64,000 nucleotides of DNA from Melaminivora jejuensis (GTDB lineage: Bacteria > Pseudomonadota > Gammaproteobacteria > Burkholderiales > Burkholderiaceae_C). The DNA lies in assembly GCF_017811175.1 (NCBI RefSeq), contig NZ_JACWIJ010000002.1, positions 558,001 through 622,000 of the forward strand. The letters run 5' to 3'. Shown here one piece after another: positions 1-11,216 of the stretch (its first letter is position 1; every line of letters begins with the position of its first letter). Position numbers and translations under genes: made by a program. The notes beneath the pieces were generated by a model that searched no databases, was not told the DNA's origin, and saw nothing but the letters and a program-made list of their open reading frames with translations.

Positions 1-952
1 AAAACCGCTCCTTGTGCGGCAGATCCACGCCCCGCTCGGTCTTGGCCAGCAGGAGCATGTCGGACACCATGCGCGCCAAACGCTGAAATTCCTCGGCGTT
101 CGATGCCAGGATGTCGCGGTAGGTTGCGGCATCGCGCTTGGTCGCCAGCGCCACCTGCGTTTGCGTCAACAGATTGCTGATGGGGTGCGCAGCTCGTGTG
201 CCAGGTCCGACGCGAAATCAGTAAGGCGCTGGAAGTCCTCCTGCAGCCGATCCAGCATACGGTTTAGCTCTTGCGCCAGGTCGGCCATTTCCACCGGTAC
301 GGCCTGCACGGGCATGCGCTCGCCGAGCTTCTGGCCTGTCACCTTGGCGGCCCGTGACTTCATGTCGCGCAAGGGCGCTAGCCCCTGGCGCGCGGCGAAC
401 CACGAGAGCAGGCCGCAGATGGCGATGGCGGCGAGCACATACAGGGCGAGGCTGCGCCGCAGGCGGTCGAGAAACTGCGTGTGGTGATCCGTATCCGCAG
501 CGATCCAGACCATCAGGGGGGGCTGGAGTAGGCAGGGGGGCCTTGAAGACCAGTGTATGGAACCGGGCACCGTCGTGCCGCAATACCCCGAACACCTGGT
601 TTTCACCGGCGTGCGGGGTCTTGTCGCCGCGCATGGTGGGGATGAACCCTCGGGATTGAAAGACCACCGCTCCTTGTCCATCCTGGACCTGGGCGTAGAG
701 ATCATGGTGATAGCTCAGCGCTTCGCCCAGTCGCCGGCGAGCGTCGTCCGCCGAGTTGGCATTGCGCAGAATATCCTCGATCAGGTGTTGCTTGTCTTGC
801 AGCGCCATCCGATCAAGCTCGACGAAATGCCGCTCGGTTTCTACCAAGAACAAGGCGCCCAGCCCCAGCACCACCGAGGCCGCCACCGCGGTAAATAGCA
901 GGGTCAGGCGCTGCGTCAGCGGCAACTGACCCCAACGAACCCGCAACGCCAT
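1..952 (-). pseudogene. Heavy-metal sensor histidine kinase (CusS/CopS type), partial and frameshifted
   Basis: This is the membrane sensor kinase partner of the response regulator at 953-1642. Its ATG directly follows the regulator's TAG stop. The N-terminus has a membrane segment (TLLFTAVAASVVLGLGALF), then a periplasmic sensor region, a second membrane segment (YVLAAIAICGLLSWF), a HAMP-like linker and the phosphoacceptor H-box HELRTP near position 190. The ATPase domain lies beyond the window. Two breaks are seen. A C7 run (516-522 on the plus strand) has one base too many or two too few. A C4 run (182-185) is one base short. Restoring them gives one continuous kinase. Family knowledge: such kinases sense periplasmic Cu(I)/Ag(I). 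Calling it a broken gene is provisional, because both lesions are in homopolymers. Confidence 0.85.
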
Positions 953-1642
953 CTACTCCTCCTGCGGAACGTCGAGCACATAACCCATGCCGCGCACGGT
1001 CTGGATGAGCTTGACCGAGTGGCCCTCGTCAATCTTCATGCGCAGTCGTCGCATCGCCACCTCGATGACATTGGTGTCGCTGTCGAAGTTCATGTCCCAC
1101 ACCTGCGATGCGATCAGGGAGCGTGGCAACACCTCGCCGTGGCGACGCATCAGCAGTTCCAGCAGGCCGAACTCCTTGGCCGTCAGGTCCACGCGCTTGC
1201 CGTTGCGCGAGACCCGGCGGCGCAGCAGATCCAGCTCCAGATCGGCGACACGCAATAGGGTGCCTTCGTTGCCCGCCGGGCCGCGGCGCAAGATGATGCG
1301 CACCCTGGCCAGCAGTTCCGCAAACGAGAACGGCTTGACCAGATAGTCGTCGGCGCCAAGCTCCAGTCCCTTGACGCGGTCTTCCACCTGGTCGCGTGCG
1401 GTCAGGAACAGCACTGGCATTTGCAGGCCGCGCTCGCGCAGCGATTGCAGCACCTGCCAGCCGTTCAGCCCGGGCAGCATGACATCCAGGATCACGAGGT
1501 CGTAGGCACCGTGCAAGGCCATGTGCAGCCCATCGGTACCATGGGGCACCAGGTCCGCGACATACCCGGCCTCGCTCAAGCCCTGGCGCAAATATTCACC
1601 CGTCTTGGGCTCGTCTTCGACGATCAGTATCTTCACCCGCAT
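953..1642 (-). CDS. Heavy-metal response regulator, OmpR family (CusR/CopR/IrlR type)
   Basis: This 229-residue regulator has an N-terminal receiver domain (acidic pocket EDE near residue 10, phosphoacceptor D in VILDVMLPG, conserved K in YLVKPF) and a C-terminal winged-helix OmpR DNA-binding domain ending [11 protein letters not shown]. It is cotranscribed with the kinase that starts immediately after its stop, and it diverges from the copper operon starting at 1791. It most likely activates that operon from the site at 1700-1714. Metal specificity (Cu and/or Ag) is inferred from the neighbours. The start ATG at 1642 gives the normal family length. Confidence 0.93.
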   Translation of the reverse strand: MRVKILIVEDEPKTGEYLRQGLSEAGYVADLVPHGTDGLHMALHGAYDLVILDVMLPGLNGWQVLQSLRERGLQMPVLFLTARDQVEDRVKGLELGADDYLVKPFSFAELLARVRIILRRGPAGNEGTLLRVADLELDLLRRRVSRNGKRVDLTAKEFGLLELLMRRHGEVLPRSLIASQVWDMNFDSDTNVIEVAMRRLRMKIDEGHSVKLIQTVRGMGYVLDVPQEE

Positions 1643-1699
1643 GCTCCGTTAAAGGTTCCCACATCAGTGTGCCGCGTTGGATGGCTGCCAACACGAAGC

Positions 1700-1714
1700 T
1701 GACAAGAATGTAAT
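1700..1714. promoter_or_regulatory. Putative CopR/CusR box in divergent promoter region
   Basis: The sequence TGACAAGAATGTAAT is an imperfect inverted repeat (TGACA, four bases, TGTAA). It resembles the cop/cus boxes bound by CopR/CusR-type regulators. It sits between the divergent regulator gene (start 1642) and the first copper gene (start 1791). The half-sites and position are visible; binding is inferred. Confidence 0.5.
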
Positions 1715-1790
1715 GTTGCAAACATCTTGCTGAAAGGGCGGGCTTTCCAGAATCTCCGACGTGAGATCAAAGATGCTTTCAGAGGAGACC

Positions 1791-2126
1791 ATGGCCCATT
1801 CCCATCACCTGCCATCCTTCAGGGCCCTGTTGCCTTGGGCACTGGCGTTGTTCGCAGGGGCGGCTTTTGCACAAGCCCCGGCAGATACCGAAGCCCCCCA
1901 GCCTTCACTGCCGACGAAGCTGCAGTATTCGTCCGCCATCGGTGCGTACCAGGCCTATGCGGATCAACAGGTGCAATCCTGGCGCGAAGCCAATGATCGT
2001 GTGGGCGAGATTGGCGGCTGGCGCAGCTATGCCAAAGAGATCAAGACGGGCGAGCCCGCGTCCGCCAAGGATGCTGCTCCCGCCAGCGACCCGCATTCTG
2101 GCCATCACGGGGGAGACAAGCCATGA
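1791..2126 (+). CDS. Small exported protein at head of copper operon, unknown function
   Basis: The ATG at 1791 is preceded by a good ribosome-binding site (AGAGGAG). The 111-residue product begins MAHSHHLP and carries a signal peptide (LLPWALALFAGAAFAQA). The mature part is about 85 residues and ends with a His-containing tail (DPHSGHHGGDKP) that could bind metal. The stop overlaps the start of the next gene (ATGA at 2123-2126), so the two are translationally coupled. I do not recognise a named family. A periplasmic metal-binding role is inferred from the tail and the context. Confidence 0.75.
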   Translation: MAHSHHLPSFRALLPWALALFAGAAFAQAPADTEAPQPSLPTKLQYSSAIGAYQAYADQQVQSWREANDRVGEIGGWRSYAKEIKTGEPASAKDAAPASDPHSGHHGGDKP

Positions 2127-3553
2127 TGCGTTTGCGTGCCACTCACGCCAAATGGGGCCTGTCTGCACTCGGACTGGCGGTGCTGACAGGCTGTGCCAGC
2201 GTCAGCCTGGAGCAGAACATCGGCCGCGTCAACGACGAGGCTGGCAGCTTCACCGAAGGCAAGCTCGCCCTGGCTCGTACCCAGGAGGAACGCGACCAGC
2301 GAGCGCAGGCCGCCCAAGCCCTGCTGGCGCAGCCTCTGGGTCAGAAAGAAACCGTTCAGCTGGCTTTGGTGAACAGCCCGTCCCTGCAGGCCCTGCTGGC
2401 GCAGGGTTGGGCGGAGTCGGCCGATGCCGCGCAGGTGGGGCGGATTGCCAACCCCATCTTCAGTTTTGAGCGCATGACGGCCGGCACCGAGCTGGACTTG
2501 GGGCGTGCGCTCTCCTTTGGCCTGCTGGATCTGTTGACCCTGCCGGCCCGGCACGGCATTGCCACCCGGCGCATTGAGCAGTCGCAGCTGCGTTTGACCA
2601 GCGACGTGGTGGATCAGGTCACGCGCGTGCGCCAGGCCTGGGTGCGGGCCGTGGCCGCACAGCAGACGCTCCAGTATGCCAAGCAGGTCTATGACAGCGC
2701 CGAAGCGGGCGCCGAATTGGCCCGGCGCATGCAGGGCGTGGGCAACTTCAACCGTATCACCCGTGCGCGCGAGCAGGCTTTTTATGCAGATGCCGCCACT
2801 CGACTGAGCACGGCCCAACACCAGGTCGCGGCCAGCCGGGAAGAACTCGTGCGCCTGCTTGGGCTCGATGAGGCCCAGGCGCAAGCGCTTCGCCTGCCCG
2901 AGCGACTCCCCGACCTTCCCAAAGAGCCGCTGCAGCCGCAGGCTGTTGCCACGCAGGCCTCCAGAGCGCGCCTGGACATTCGGCTGGCGCAGGCCTCGTT
3001 GGATAGCGCGGCCAAGGCCCAGGGTCTGAACCTGGTGACCAGCTTCACTGACATCGAGTTGGAGGGGCGTCGCAATACCAGCTGGGATCGCGCCGAGGGC
3101 ACCCGTTCGACCGCGCGTGGTTGGGAAATCGCCGTACGCCTTCCGATCTTCGATTGGGGCGGGATACAGCGTGATGCGATGAACGCACGGACCTTGGCCG
3201 CAGCCAACCAGCTCGAAGCCACCGTGCGCGCAGCAGGCTCCAGCCTGCGGGAAAGCTACTCGGCCTACCGCACGGCCTACGACGTGGCCCGCCACCACCG
3301 CGATGAAGTGGTGCCGCTGCGCAAGGTGATCTCGGAGGAAAACCAGCTTCGCTACAACGGCATGCTGATCAGCGTTTTCGAGCTGCTGGCCGATGCGCGC
3401 GATCAGGTCAGCGCCGTCTCCGCTGCCATCGACGCACAGCAGCAGTTCTGGCTGGCCGACGCCGCCCTGCAGGCCTCCGTGATCGGGCGCCCCACGAGCA
3501 CCACCTTGTCGGTCACCACCAGCGCCCCCAGCGACGCGGGTGCCGGACACTGA
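2123..3553 (+). CDS. TolC-family outer-membrane efflux lipoprotein
   Basis: A 476-residue outer-membrane channel of the TolC/CusC superfamily. The signal peptide ends in a lipobox (LAVLTGC), so the mature protein would be lipid-anchored. The two halves have the long alpha-helical hairpins of the outer-membrane efflux domain, rich in Ala, Gln and Arg. It lies second in the copper operon with no adaptor or RND pump next to it, whereas a second TolC-like gene (11217) directly precedes cusB and cusA. It might serve the periplasmic proteins downstream or share the distant pump; this cannot be decided from sequence. Confidence 0.88.
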   Translation: MMRLRATHAKWGLSALGLAVLTGCASVSLEQNIGRVNDEAGSFTEGKLALARTQEERDQRAQAAQALLAQPLGQKETVQLALVNSPSLQALLAQGWAESADAAQVGRIANPIFSFERMTAGTELDLGRALSFGLLDLLTLPARHGIATRRIEQSQLRLTSDVVDQVTRVRQAWVRAVAAQQTLQYAKQVYDSAEAGAELARRMQGVGNFNRITRAREQAFYADAATRLSTAQHQVAASREELVRLLGLDEAQAQALRLPERLPDLPKEPLQPQAVATQASRARLDIRLAQASLDSAAKAQGLNLVTSFTDIELEGRRNTSWDRAEGTRSTARGWEIAVRLPIFDWGGIQRDAMNARTLAAANQLEATVRAAGSSLRESYSAYRTAYDVARHHRDEVVPLRKVISEENQLRYNGMLISVFELLADARDQVSAVSAAIDAQQQFWLADAALQASVIGRPTSTTLSVTTSAPSDAGAGH

Positions 3554-3569
3554 TGCAGAGACGATTGCC

Positions 3570-4982
3570 ATGACATCCAGAAGAGATTTTTTCAAATTTG
3601 CCGGTATTGCTGGCGGCGCCGTTGCGGCCGGCGCGGTCAGCCGTGTCGCCATGGCGGCATTGCCCGAGCCGGTGATTCAGACTAGCCCAAACACCATGGC
3701 CCCGCTGATGCCCAATTCGGGACGGCCGTACAACCCAGTGGTGACGCTCAACGGCTGGACGCTGCCGTGGCGTATGAACCAGGGCATCAAGGAGTTCCAC
3801 CTGGTGGCCGAACCGGTGGTGCGCGAAGTGGCCCCAGGGATGAAGGCTCACCTGTGGGGCTACAACGGGCAGAGTCCCGGCCCGACCATCGAGGTCGTCG
3901 AAGGCGACCGTGTGCGCATCTTCGTGACCAATAGGCTGCCCGAGCACACCAGTGTTCACTGGCACGGCCAGCGCCTGCCCAACGGCATGGATGGCGTAAC
4001 CGGTCTGACGCAGCCGGCCATTCCGGCCGGCAAGACCTTTGTCTACGAGTTCGTGGCGCGCCGCCCCGGCACGTTCATGTACCACCCGCACGGCGACGAA
4101 ATGGTGCAAATGGCCATGGGGATGATGGGCTTCTGGGTCACGCACCCGAAAGCCAAGCACCCGCTGATCGACGAGGTGCAGCGGGATTTCTGCTTCCTGC
4201 TCAGCGCGTATGACATTGAGCCGGGCGCCGCCACGCCCAAGGTCGCGGAAATGACGGATTTCAATTTGTGGACATGGAACAGCCGCGTGTTTCCCGGCAT
4301 TGACTCTCTGAACGTGCGCCTCAACGACAAGGTGCGCATTCGCATGGGCAATCTCACTATGACCAATCACCCGATGCACGTGCATGGCCACGAGTTTGTG
4401 GTCACGGGTACCGATGGCGGCCCGACGCCCAAAAGCGCACGCTGGCCCGAGGTGACCACCGACGTGGCAGTGGGGCAGATGCGCCAGATCGAGTTCGTCG
4501 CCGACGAGGAAGGCGATTGGGCCTTCCACTGCCACAAGAGCCACCACACCATGAACGCCATGGGCCACGACGTGCCAACCATGATCGGCGTGGATCACAG
4601 CGGCCTTGCCAAGAAAGTCAACAAGCTGATTCCGGACTACATGGTCATGGGCGAGCGCGGCATGGCCGACATGACGGAGATGGAAATGCCCATTCCAGAC
4701 AACACCGTGCCCATGATGACCGGCCAGGGGCCGTTCGGCTCGGTGGAGATGGGCGGCATGTTCAGCGTGCTCAAGGTACGCCGTGACCAGAAGCCGGGCG
4801 ACTACAAGGATCCGGGCTGGTACAAGCATCCGGCAGGCACGGTGGCGCATGAGTACACCGGCCTCATGGCCGAGCCGGCGCGCTTCAGCGCCGAGGGCGG
4901 CCAATCTATGCCGCGCGCACGCAAGCCGGCAACGCCGACCGAAGTCAAGGTACGCAAGCCCACTTCGCATGGCGAGCATTGA
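3570..4982 (+). CDS. Tat-exported multicopper oxidase
   Basis: The ATG at 3570 starts a twin-arginine signal (SRRDFFKFAG) followed by Ala-rich sequence. The 470-residue protein shows the four copper-binding blocks of multicopper oxidases: HWHG near residue 130, YHPHG near 170, HPMHVHGHE near 270 and HCHKSHHTMNAM near 322, so T1 and trinuclear copper sites are both present. The C-terminal third is Met-rich (DMTEMEMPIP, MMTGQGPF), typical of copper-tolerance oxidases. It would oxidise periplasmic Cu(I) to the less toxic Cu(II). It is followed after about 30 bp by a cupredoxin gene that may act as redox partner or copper carrier. Confidence 0.93.
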   Translation: MTSRRDFFKFAGIAGGAVAAGAVSRVAMAALPEPVIQTSPNTMAPLMPNSGRPYNPVVTLNGWTLPWRMNQGIKEFHLVAEPVVREVAPGMKAHLWGYNGQSPGPTIEVVEGDRVRIFVTNRLPEHTSVHWHGQRLPNGMDGVTGLTQPAIPAGKTFVYEFVARRPGTFMYHPHGDEMVQMAMGMMGFWVTHPKAKHPLIDEVQRDFCFLLSAYDIEPGAATPKVAEMTDFNLWTWNSRVFPGIDSLNVRLNDKVRIRMGNLTMTNHPMHVHGHEFVVTGTDGGPTPKSARWPEVTTDVAVGQMRQIEFVADEEGDWAFHCHKSHHTMNAMGHDVPTMIGVDHSGLAKKVNKLIPDYMVMGERGMADMTEMEMPIPDNTVPMMTGQGPFGSVEMGGMFSVLKVRRDQKPGDYKDPGWYKHPAGTVAHEYTGLMAEPARFSAEGGQSMPRARKPATPTEVKVRKPTSHGEH

Positions 4983-5015
4983 GTTTCCCCTTCCATTTTC
5001 AACGAGAGACCACCC

Positions 5016-5513
5016 ATGAAATTCACACGAACCACCATCTCGCAATTCTTCGCCATGGCTGCACTGGCCACATCGGGGGCGGCCTTCGCCAGCGGCAACC
5101 ATGCGGGCGGTCACGGCCATGATGAGGGTGGCGAGACGGCCATTGGCAAGCCTGGTGTCGCCACCAAGGCCAGTCGCACCATCACCATCGAAATGAGCGA
5201 CAACATGCGTTACACGCCCTCAAACATTCAGGTCAAACAGGGCGAAACCGTACGCTTCGTTGTCAAGAATGTCGGCCAGGTCAAGCACGAACTCAGCCTG
5301 GGCACTGAGAAGGAACTGCTGGAGCACCTGGAACAGATGAAGAAGTTCCCGGACATGGAGCACGACGAACCCGGCAAGGTCACGCTCGCACCGGGAAAGC
5401 AGGGTGAAATCGTCTGGCAGTTCACCAAGGCGGGAGCCGTGAACTTCGCCTGCCTGATGCCTGGCCACTATGAGGCCGGTATGAAGGGCGCCATCAAGGT
5501 GGGCCGCAAGTGA
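5016..5513 (+). CDS. Periplasmic cupredoxin (plastocyanin-like copper protein)
   Basis: A 165-residue exported protein with signal peptide (FFAMAALATSGAAFAS), a His/Gly-rich N-terminal stretch and a C-terminal cupredoxin fold. The type 1 copper ligands are visible: His in VKHELS, then Cys, His and Met in CLMPGHYEAGM. It belongs to the group of copper-resistance cupredoxins found beside multicopper oxidases and CusF-like proteins. It probably binds or shuttles periplasmic copper for the oxidase just upstream. The start at 5016 has a GAGAG-containing ribosome-binding region. Confidence 0.9.
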   Translation: MKFTRTTISQFFAMAALATSGAAFASGNHAGGHGHDEGGETAIGKPGVATKASRTITIEMSDNMRYTPSNIQVKQGETVRFVVKNVGQVKHELSLGTEKELLEHLEQMKKFPDMEHDEPGKVTLAPGKQGEIVWQFTKAGAVNFACLMPGHYEAGMKGAIKVGRK

Positions 5514-5576
5514 TGGCCTGAAACGCCGACTACAGCCGGCCCAGCCATAGATCCATCCATTTACCCAGAGGTCACC

Positions 5577-5917
5577 ATGAAAACCATCCAACGTCTGCTC
5601 ACCATCTCCGCCCTGGCTATGGGCGTTGCCCTGCCGATGGCGGGCCATGCCCAGGTCAGTCCCAGTACAGGTCAGGTCGCGGCGCCTGCATCGGACTCCA
5701 TGACCGATGGCGAGGTCAAGAAGGTCGATCTGGACAACAGCAAGATCACCCTCAAGCATGGGACATCAAGAATCTGGACATGCCCGGAATGACCATGGTC
5801 TTTACCGTTCGTGACAAGGGCCAGCTCACCAACCTTAAGCCCGGCGACAAGGTCAAATTCATGGTCATCCAGGAAGGCGGGAAGATGATCGTCACCGACA
5901 TCCAGCCCGTGCGCTGA
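5577..5917 (+). pseudogene. CusF-like periplasmic copper-binding protein, frameshifted
   Basis: The reading frame starts with a signal peptide (LTISALAMGVALPMAGHAQ) and enters the CusF fold (VKKVDLDNSKITLKHG), then breaks at a GGG run (5760-5762) that is one base short. Restoring one G continues as DIKNLDMPGMTMVFTV and ends TDIQPVR at 5917, giving about 113 residues. Family knowledge: CusF uses one His, one Trp and two Met residues. Here the usual Trp position (WPaMTM) is Met (MPGMTM), so metal coordination may differ from classical CusF. The CusF-like tail of CusB at 13.9 kb keeps the Trp. The lesion is probably a sequencing error. Confidence 0.85.
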
Positions 5918-5987
5918 GCAAGGTCACAACCGCACCATGCCGCCGGACGCGGCTGCCCGAGTCCATCCACGGCCAGAAGGAAGCATC

Positions 5988-6476
5988 ATGATTCACATTC
6001 GCCATTCCCTGATCGGTTTCTGTGTCGCCGCCGCCTCCATGGGTGTGCTGGCACAAGGCTCCGACGAGCACAAGGACCACCACCCGGCGGACGCTGCCGC
6101 CCCAGCAGCTACCGCGGCACCGGCTCCTTCGGCGGCATTGCCATCGCCCGGCCAGCCCATGGGCTCGGGCGACATGGCCGCCATGGATCGGCACATGCGG
6201 GCCATGCAGGCCATGCACGAGAAGATGGCAGCCGCCAAGACGCCCCAGGAGCGCCAGGCGTTGATGGCCGAACACATGAAGACCATGCAGGACGGCATGC
6301 GCATGATGAAGTCGATGCACGGCCAGATGGCATCGGGCAACCCACCCGCCGGTATGGCTGGCATGCAGCACGACCCGCAGATGATGGAAAAGCGCATGGC
6401 CATGATGGAGTCGATGATGCAGATGATGATGGATCGAATGTCCATGCCGCAAACCCCCACTCCCGGCACAAAGTGA
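5988..6476 (+). CDS. Met-rich exported protein, probable copper/silver-binding
   Basis: A 162-residue protein with signal peptide (SLIGFCVAAASMGVLAQG), a His/Asp patch (DEHKDHHPAD), an Ala/Pro linker and a C-terminal half packed with Met (repeated M, MM and MMM clusters, for example MMESMMQMMMDRMSM). Methionine clusters bind Cu(I) and Ag(I), so a periplasmic metal buffer is likely. I do not recognise a named family. The internal ATG at 5988, just before the signal peptide, was chosen over an upstream in-frame ATG at 5937, which would add residues without signal character. It lies between the CusF-like gene and a DUF2933 gene. Confidence 0.75.
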   Translation: MIHIRHSLIGFCVAAASMGVLAQGSDEHKDHHPADAAAPAATAAPAPSAALPSPGQPMGSGDMAAMDRHMRAMQAMHEKMAAAKTPQERQALMAEHMKTMQDGMRMMKSMHGQMASGNPPAGMAGMQHDPQMMEKRMAMMESMMQMMMDRMSMPQTPTPGTK

Positions 6477-6486
6477 GGAGGCCGTC

Positions 6487-6765
6487 ATGACCCATGACCA
6501 TGCATCCCATCCGCAGAGTGTGCAGACCGGCGGGTTCTGGCGCTCGCGCTATGCCATCGGCCTGCTCGTGTTCGGCGCCGTCGCCGGGTACTTCCTATGG
6601 ACCGAACACCGTGCCCACCTGGCGCAATGGTGGCCCTATGCCTTCCTGCTGGCCTGCCCGCTGATGCATGTCTTCATGCACAAAGGCCATGGTGGTCATG
6701 GCGGCCACGGTGGTGGCTCCGGAACCACTGGCCAGGGCACTGGACAAAACTCCGACAGGGGCTGA
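6487..6765 (+). CDS. DUF2933-type small membrane protein
   Basis: A 92-residue protein with a His-containing N-terminus (MTHDHASHPQS), two membrane segments (YAIGLLVFGAVAGYFLW and WWPYAFLLACPLMHVFMH) and a Gly/His-rich C-terminal tail (GGHGGHGGG). This layout matches DUF2933 proteins, which recur in copper-resistance clusters. Its biochemical role is unknown; the His residues suggest metal handling at the inner membrane. It starts 10 bp after the previous gene, with GAGG upstream. Confidence 0.8.
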   Translation: MTHDHASHPQSVQTGGFWRSRYAIGLLVFGAVAGYFLWTEHRAHLAQWWPYAFLLACPLMHVFMHKGHGGHGGHGGGSGTTGQGTGQNSDRG

Positions 6766-6769
6766 CGCC

Positions 6770-7417
6770 ATGGAGCACACGGGATCGTCGTATGGCCTGT
6801 GGACTCTGGTGGTGCTCAACGTGGCGATCTTCGTTATGTTCGCCTTCAGCTTCTTCAAGCCGGCCAGCGCGCGCGACTGGCGCAGTTTCGGGGCGTTCAC
6901 AGCGTTCATCGTGGCGCTGTTCGTGGAGATGTATGGCTTCCCGCTGACCATCTACTTCCTGTCGGGCTGGCTGGGCCAGAAGCTCCCGGGTGTGGACCTG
7001 CTGAACCACAACGCCGGTCACCTGCTGGAGCTGCTGTTCGGCTGGGGCGGTGATCCGCACCTTGGGCCGTTCCACATTCTCAGCTACCTGTTCATTGGCG
7101 GTGGCTTCTGGCTGCTGGCCGCGGCTTGGCCCGTGCTCTACGAGGCCCAGCGGCAGGGGCGGCTGGCGCGCACCGGTGTTTACGCTCGGGTGCGGCATCC
7201 GCAGTACATCGCCTTCGTGCTGATCATGTTCGGCTTTCTCCTGCAATGGCCGACCTTGCTGACGCTGTTGATGTTCCCGGTGCTTGTGGTGATGTATGCC
7301 CGCCTGGCGCACAACGAGGAGCAGGAAAGCGGACGTCGTTTTGGACAGGCTTGGCAGGAGTATGCGCAGCATGTCCCGCGTTTCATTCCGCGCTGGGGCG
7401 CATGGGTCCAGTCTTGA
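6770..7417 (+). CDS. Isoprenylcysteine carboxyl methyltransferase-like membrane protein
   Basis: A 215-residue multi-pass membrane protein. The C-terminal half has the ICMT/PEMT-like signature (RTGVYARVRHPQYIAF, then NEEQESGRRFGQAWQEY), which binds S-adenosylmethionine in characterised relatives. The N-terminal half has four hydrophobic segments. Homologues are often carried in copper and mercury resistance islands but their substrate is unknown. It begins 4 bp after the DUF2933 gene's stop, so the two are likely cotranslated. A role in metal resistance is inferred only from context. Confidence 0.82.
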   Translation: MEHTGSSYGLWTLVVLNVAIFVMFAFSFFKPASARDWRSFGAFTAFIVALFVEMYGFPLTIYFLSGWLGQKLPGVDLLNHNAGHLLELLFGWGGDPHLGPFHILSYLFIGGGFWLLAAAWPVLYEAQRQGRLARTGVYARVRHPQYIAFVLIMFGFLLQWPTLLTLLMFPVLVVMYARLAHNEEQESGRRFGQAWQEYAQHVPRFIPRWGAWVQS

Positions 7418-7472
7418 GCGACGCATCCGATGACCAGAATGTGACCATCAGCATGAAATCAAGGAAGTTGCG

Positions 7473-7973
7473 ATGACGTTGAAACCGCTGATCCTGGGGG
7501 CCGTAGGATTGCTGGCCTTGCTGCTGGTCGCAGGGGCGGGTTACTTTTCCCTGCGCGCCGGTGAGCGGCAGGCGACGCCGCTGCACAGCCTGCGTCCCGA
7601 TGATCCCCAGGTGCTGCGCGTCGGCGCCCGCATCTACGCGCAGCAGTGTGCGGCTTGCCATGGGGCCAAGGGCGAGGGCCAGCCCAACTGGCGTGATCGT
7701 GGATCGGATGACTTGCTTCCTGCGCCGCCGCACGATCCCAGCGGCCACACTTGGCACCATCCCGACGAGCAACTGTTCGCCATCACTAAGCAGGGACTGG
7801 CCCAATTGATCAATCAGCCCGACTACCGTACGGCGATGCCCATCTATGGTGGAGTATTGAGCGACGACGAGATCGTGGCCGTGCTGTCATGGATCAAGGC
7901 GCAATGGCCGCCAGAGATACGGCGCCGCCACGACGAAATCAATGTCCAGTACCGCCAGTCTTTGTCCCGATAG
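7473..7973 (+). CDS. Membrane-anchored c-type cytochrome
   Basis: A 166-residue protein with an uncleaved N-terminal anchor (LILGAVGLLALLLVAGAGYF) and one class I cytochrome c domain in the periplasm. The haem site CAACH lies near residue 62 and the probable axial Met is in TAMPIYGG near residue 128. It could pass electrons from the multicopper oxidase or simply act in respiration; the operon position in a copper island favours the former but is not proof. Confidence 0.88.
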   Translation: MTLKPLILGAVGLLALLLVAGAGYFSLRAGERQATPLHSLRPDDPQVLRVGARIYAQQCAACHGAKGEGQPNWRDRGSDDLLPAPPHDPSGHTWHHPDEQLFAITKQGLAQLINQPDYRTAMPIYGGVLSDDEIVAVLSWIKAQWPPEIRRRHDEINVQYRQSLSR

Positions 7974-8075
7974 CCATCGGGGCATGGGCCAATGCGGACC
8001 GAATGCGTCCACAAGGAAAGGGACTTGACCTTGCCGCGATGGCAAGGTCAAGAATCGAGATAACTCAACAAAGGC

Positions 8076-10265
<2,190 letters not shown>

Positions 10266-10300
10266 CCCGCATCGAAACAATCAAAGAGAGGTTACCGATC

Positions 10301-10561
10301 ATGATGAACGGAATGTATATGAACGATATGGGGTGGTGGTTGGGTGCCCACTGGCTGACGATGCTGCTGGGTGCGGTGGTGATCGTGCTGCCGTTTTGGA
10401 AGATCTTTGCCAAGGCGGGCTTTTCCGGCTGGCTCGGCCTGCTGATGATCGTCCCCATGGTCAACCTGATCGCACTGTACGTGCTCGCGTTCTCGGACTG
10501 GCCGAGATCGAGACGCGCCGACAAGTTGGATTCCGGTGAAATGAATCCAGGGATTCGGTGA
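10301..10561 (+). CDS. Small membrane protein of copper island, unknown
   Basis: An 86-residue protein with two membrane segments (HWLTMLLGAVVIVLPFW and WLGLLMIVPMVNLIALYVLAF) and a charged cytoplasmic tail (DWPRSRRADKLD). It follows the copper ATPase by about 35 bp and has GAGAGG upstream of its ATG. The start is Met-rich (MMNGMYMNDMG). I do not recognise a named family. Position suggests a link to copper export, for example as an accessory subunit, but nothing in the sequence proves it. Confidence 0.65.
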   Translation: MMNGMYMNDMGWWLGAHWLTMLLGAVVIVLPFWKIFAKAGFSGWLGLLMIVPMVNLIALYVLAFSDWPRSRRADKLDSGEMNPGIR

Positions 10562-10682
10562 CCTCGCATGCGCGGTGACTGGGCCGCCTGCGGGTAGATG
10601 GGCCATGAAGGCACTTCCTTCCCGGGACGGCTCTCTGATCCGCGGCAAGTTGTCACACATCCAGCACAGCGAACATCCCACC

Positions 10683-11141
10683 ATGGTTTCCATCCGACGC
10701 ATCGTCACACAGTGGGGCCGCCGAATCGTCGGCGGCCTCGTCGTGACCTTGTTGTTCTCGCAGATGGCGCTGGCGATGTATGCCTGCCCCAAGCTGGATG
10801 CGGATACGCACGCGGCATCGATGCAGATGGCGGGCATGGCCATGGACGAAGCCGCCGGCATGTCCGCCATGCCGGACTGCCATGCCATGCCAGGGACGAT
10901 GGACGACGAGTCTCCGCAGTTGTGCCGTGCCCATTGCAGCGGTGACGGCAAGCCCGCGCCGTCTCCGCAAGGACTGGACATTCCATCTACTGCGGCGGCG
11001 CATGCGGTCTGGATTGCCTACCTGCTTCCAGTGGTGCCCGACCCGCAATCATCGACCGACGCCAGGGCTGATCCGGCGTGGCTCGACCACCGAACGGGCT
11101 CTTTCCCCTTCCATCTCACTTTCCAAGTCCTGCGTAATTGA
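10683..11141 (+). CDS. Exported Met/His/Cys-containing protein, unknown
   Basis: A 152-residue protein with a membrane segment or signal peptide (IVGGLVVTLLFSQMALA), then a region with many Met residues plus Cys and His (for example MAGMAMDEAAGMSAMPDCHAM, with CRAHC further on). This composition suits copper or silver binding in the periplasm, and a second hydrophobic stretch follows (AHAVWIAYLLPVV). It directly precedes the CusCBA genes. No named family is recognised. An upstream in-frame ATG at 10575 would add residues without a signal, so 10683 is preferred. Confidence 0.65.
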   Translation: MVSIRRIVTQWGRRIVGGLVVTLLFSQMALAMYACPKLDADTHAASMQMAGMAMDEAAGMSAMPDCHAMPGTMDDESPQLCRAHCSGDGKPAPSPQGLDIPSTAAAHAVWIAYLLPVVPDPQSSTDARADPAWLDHRTGSFPFHLTFQVLRN

Positions 11142-11216
11142 CACACCAAGTCGTGCCGGCCGTGCATTGGCACGGCAGAACACGTGACTTCGTGGCTATC
11201 AATTTCGAGGACCATC

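Noticed and set aside
2105..5120. Very long antisense frames (over 500 codons) opposite the TolC-like and multicopper oxidase genes
   Set aside because: They mirror strong coding genes on the plus strand, have no family features and arise from high GC content. The same applies opposite copA, cusB, cusA, mutS and ispG.
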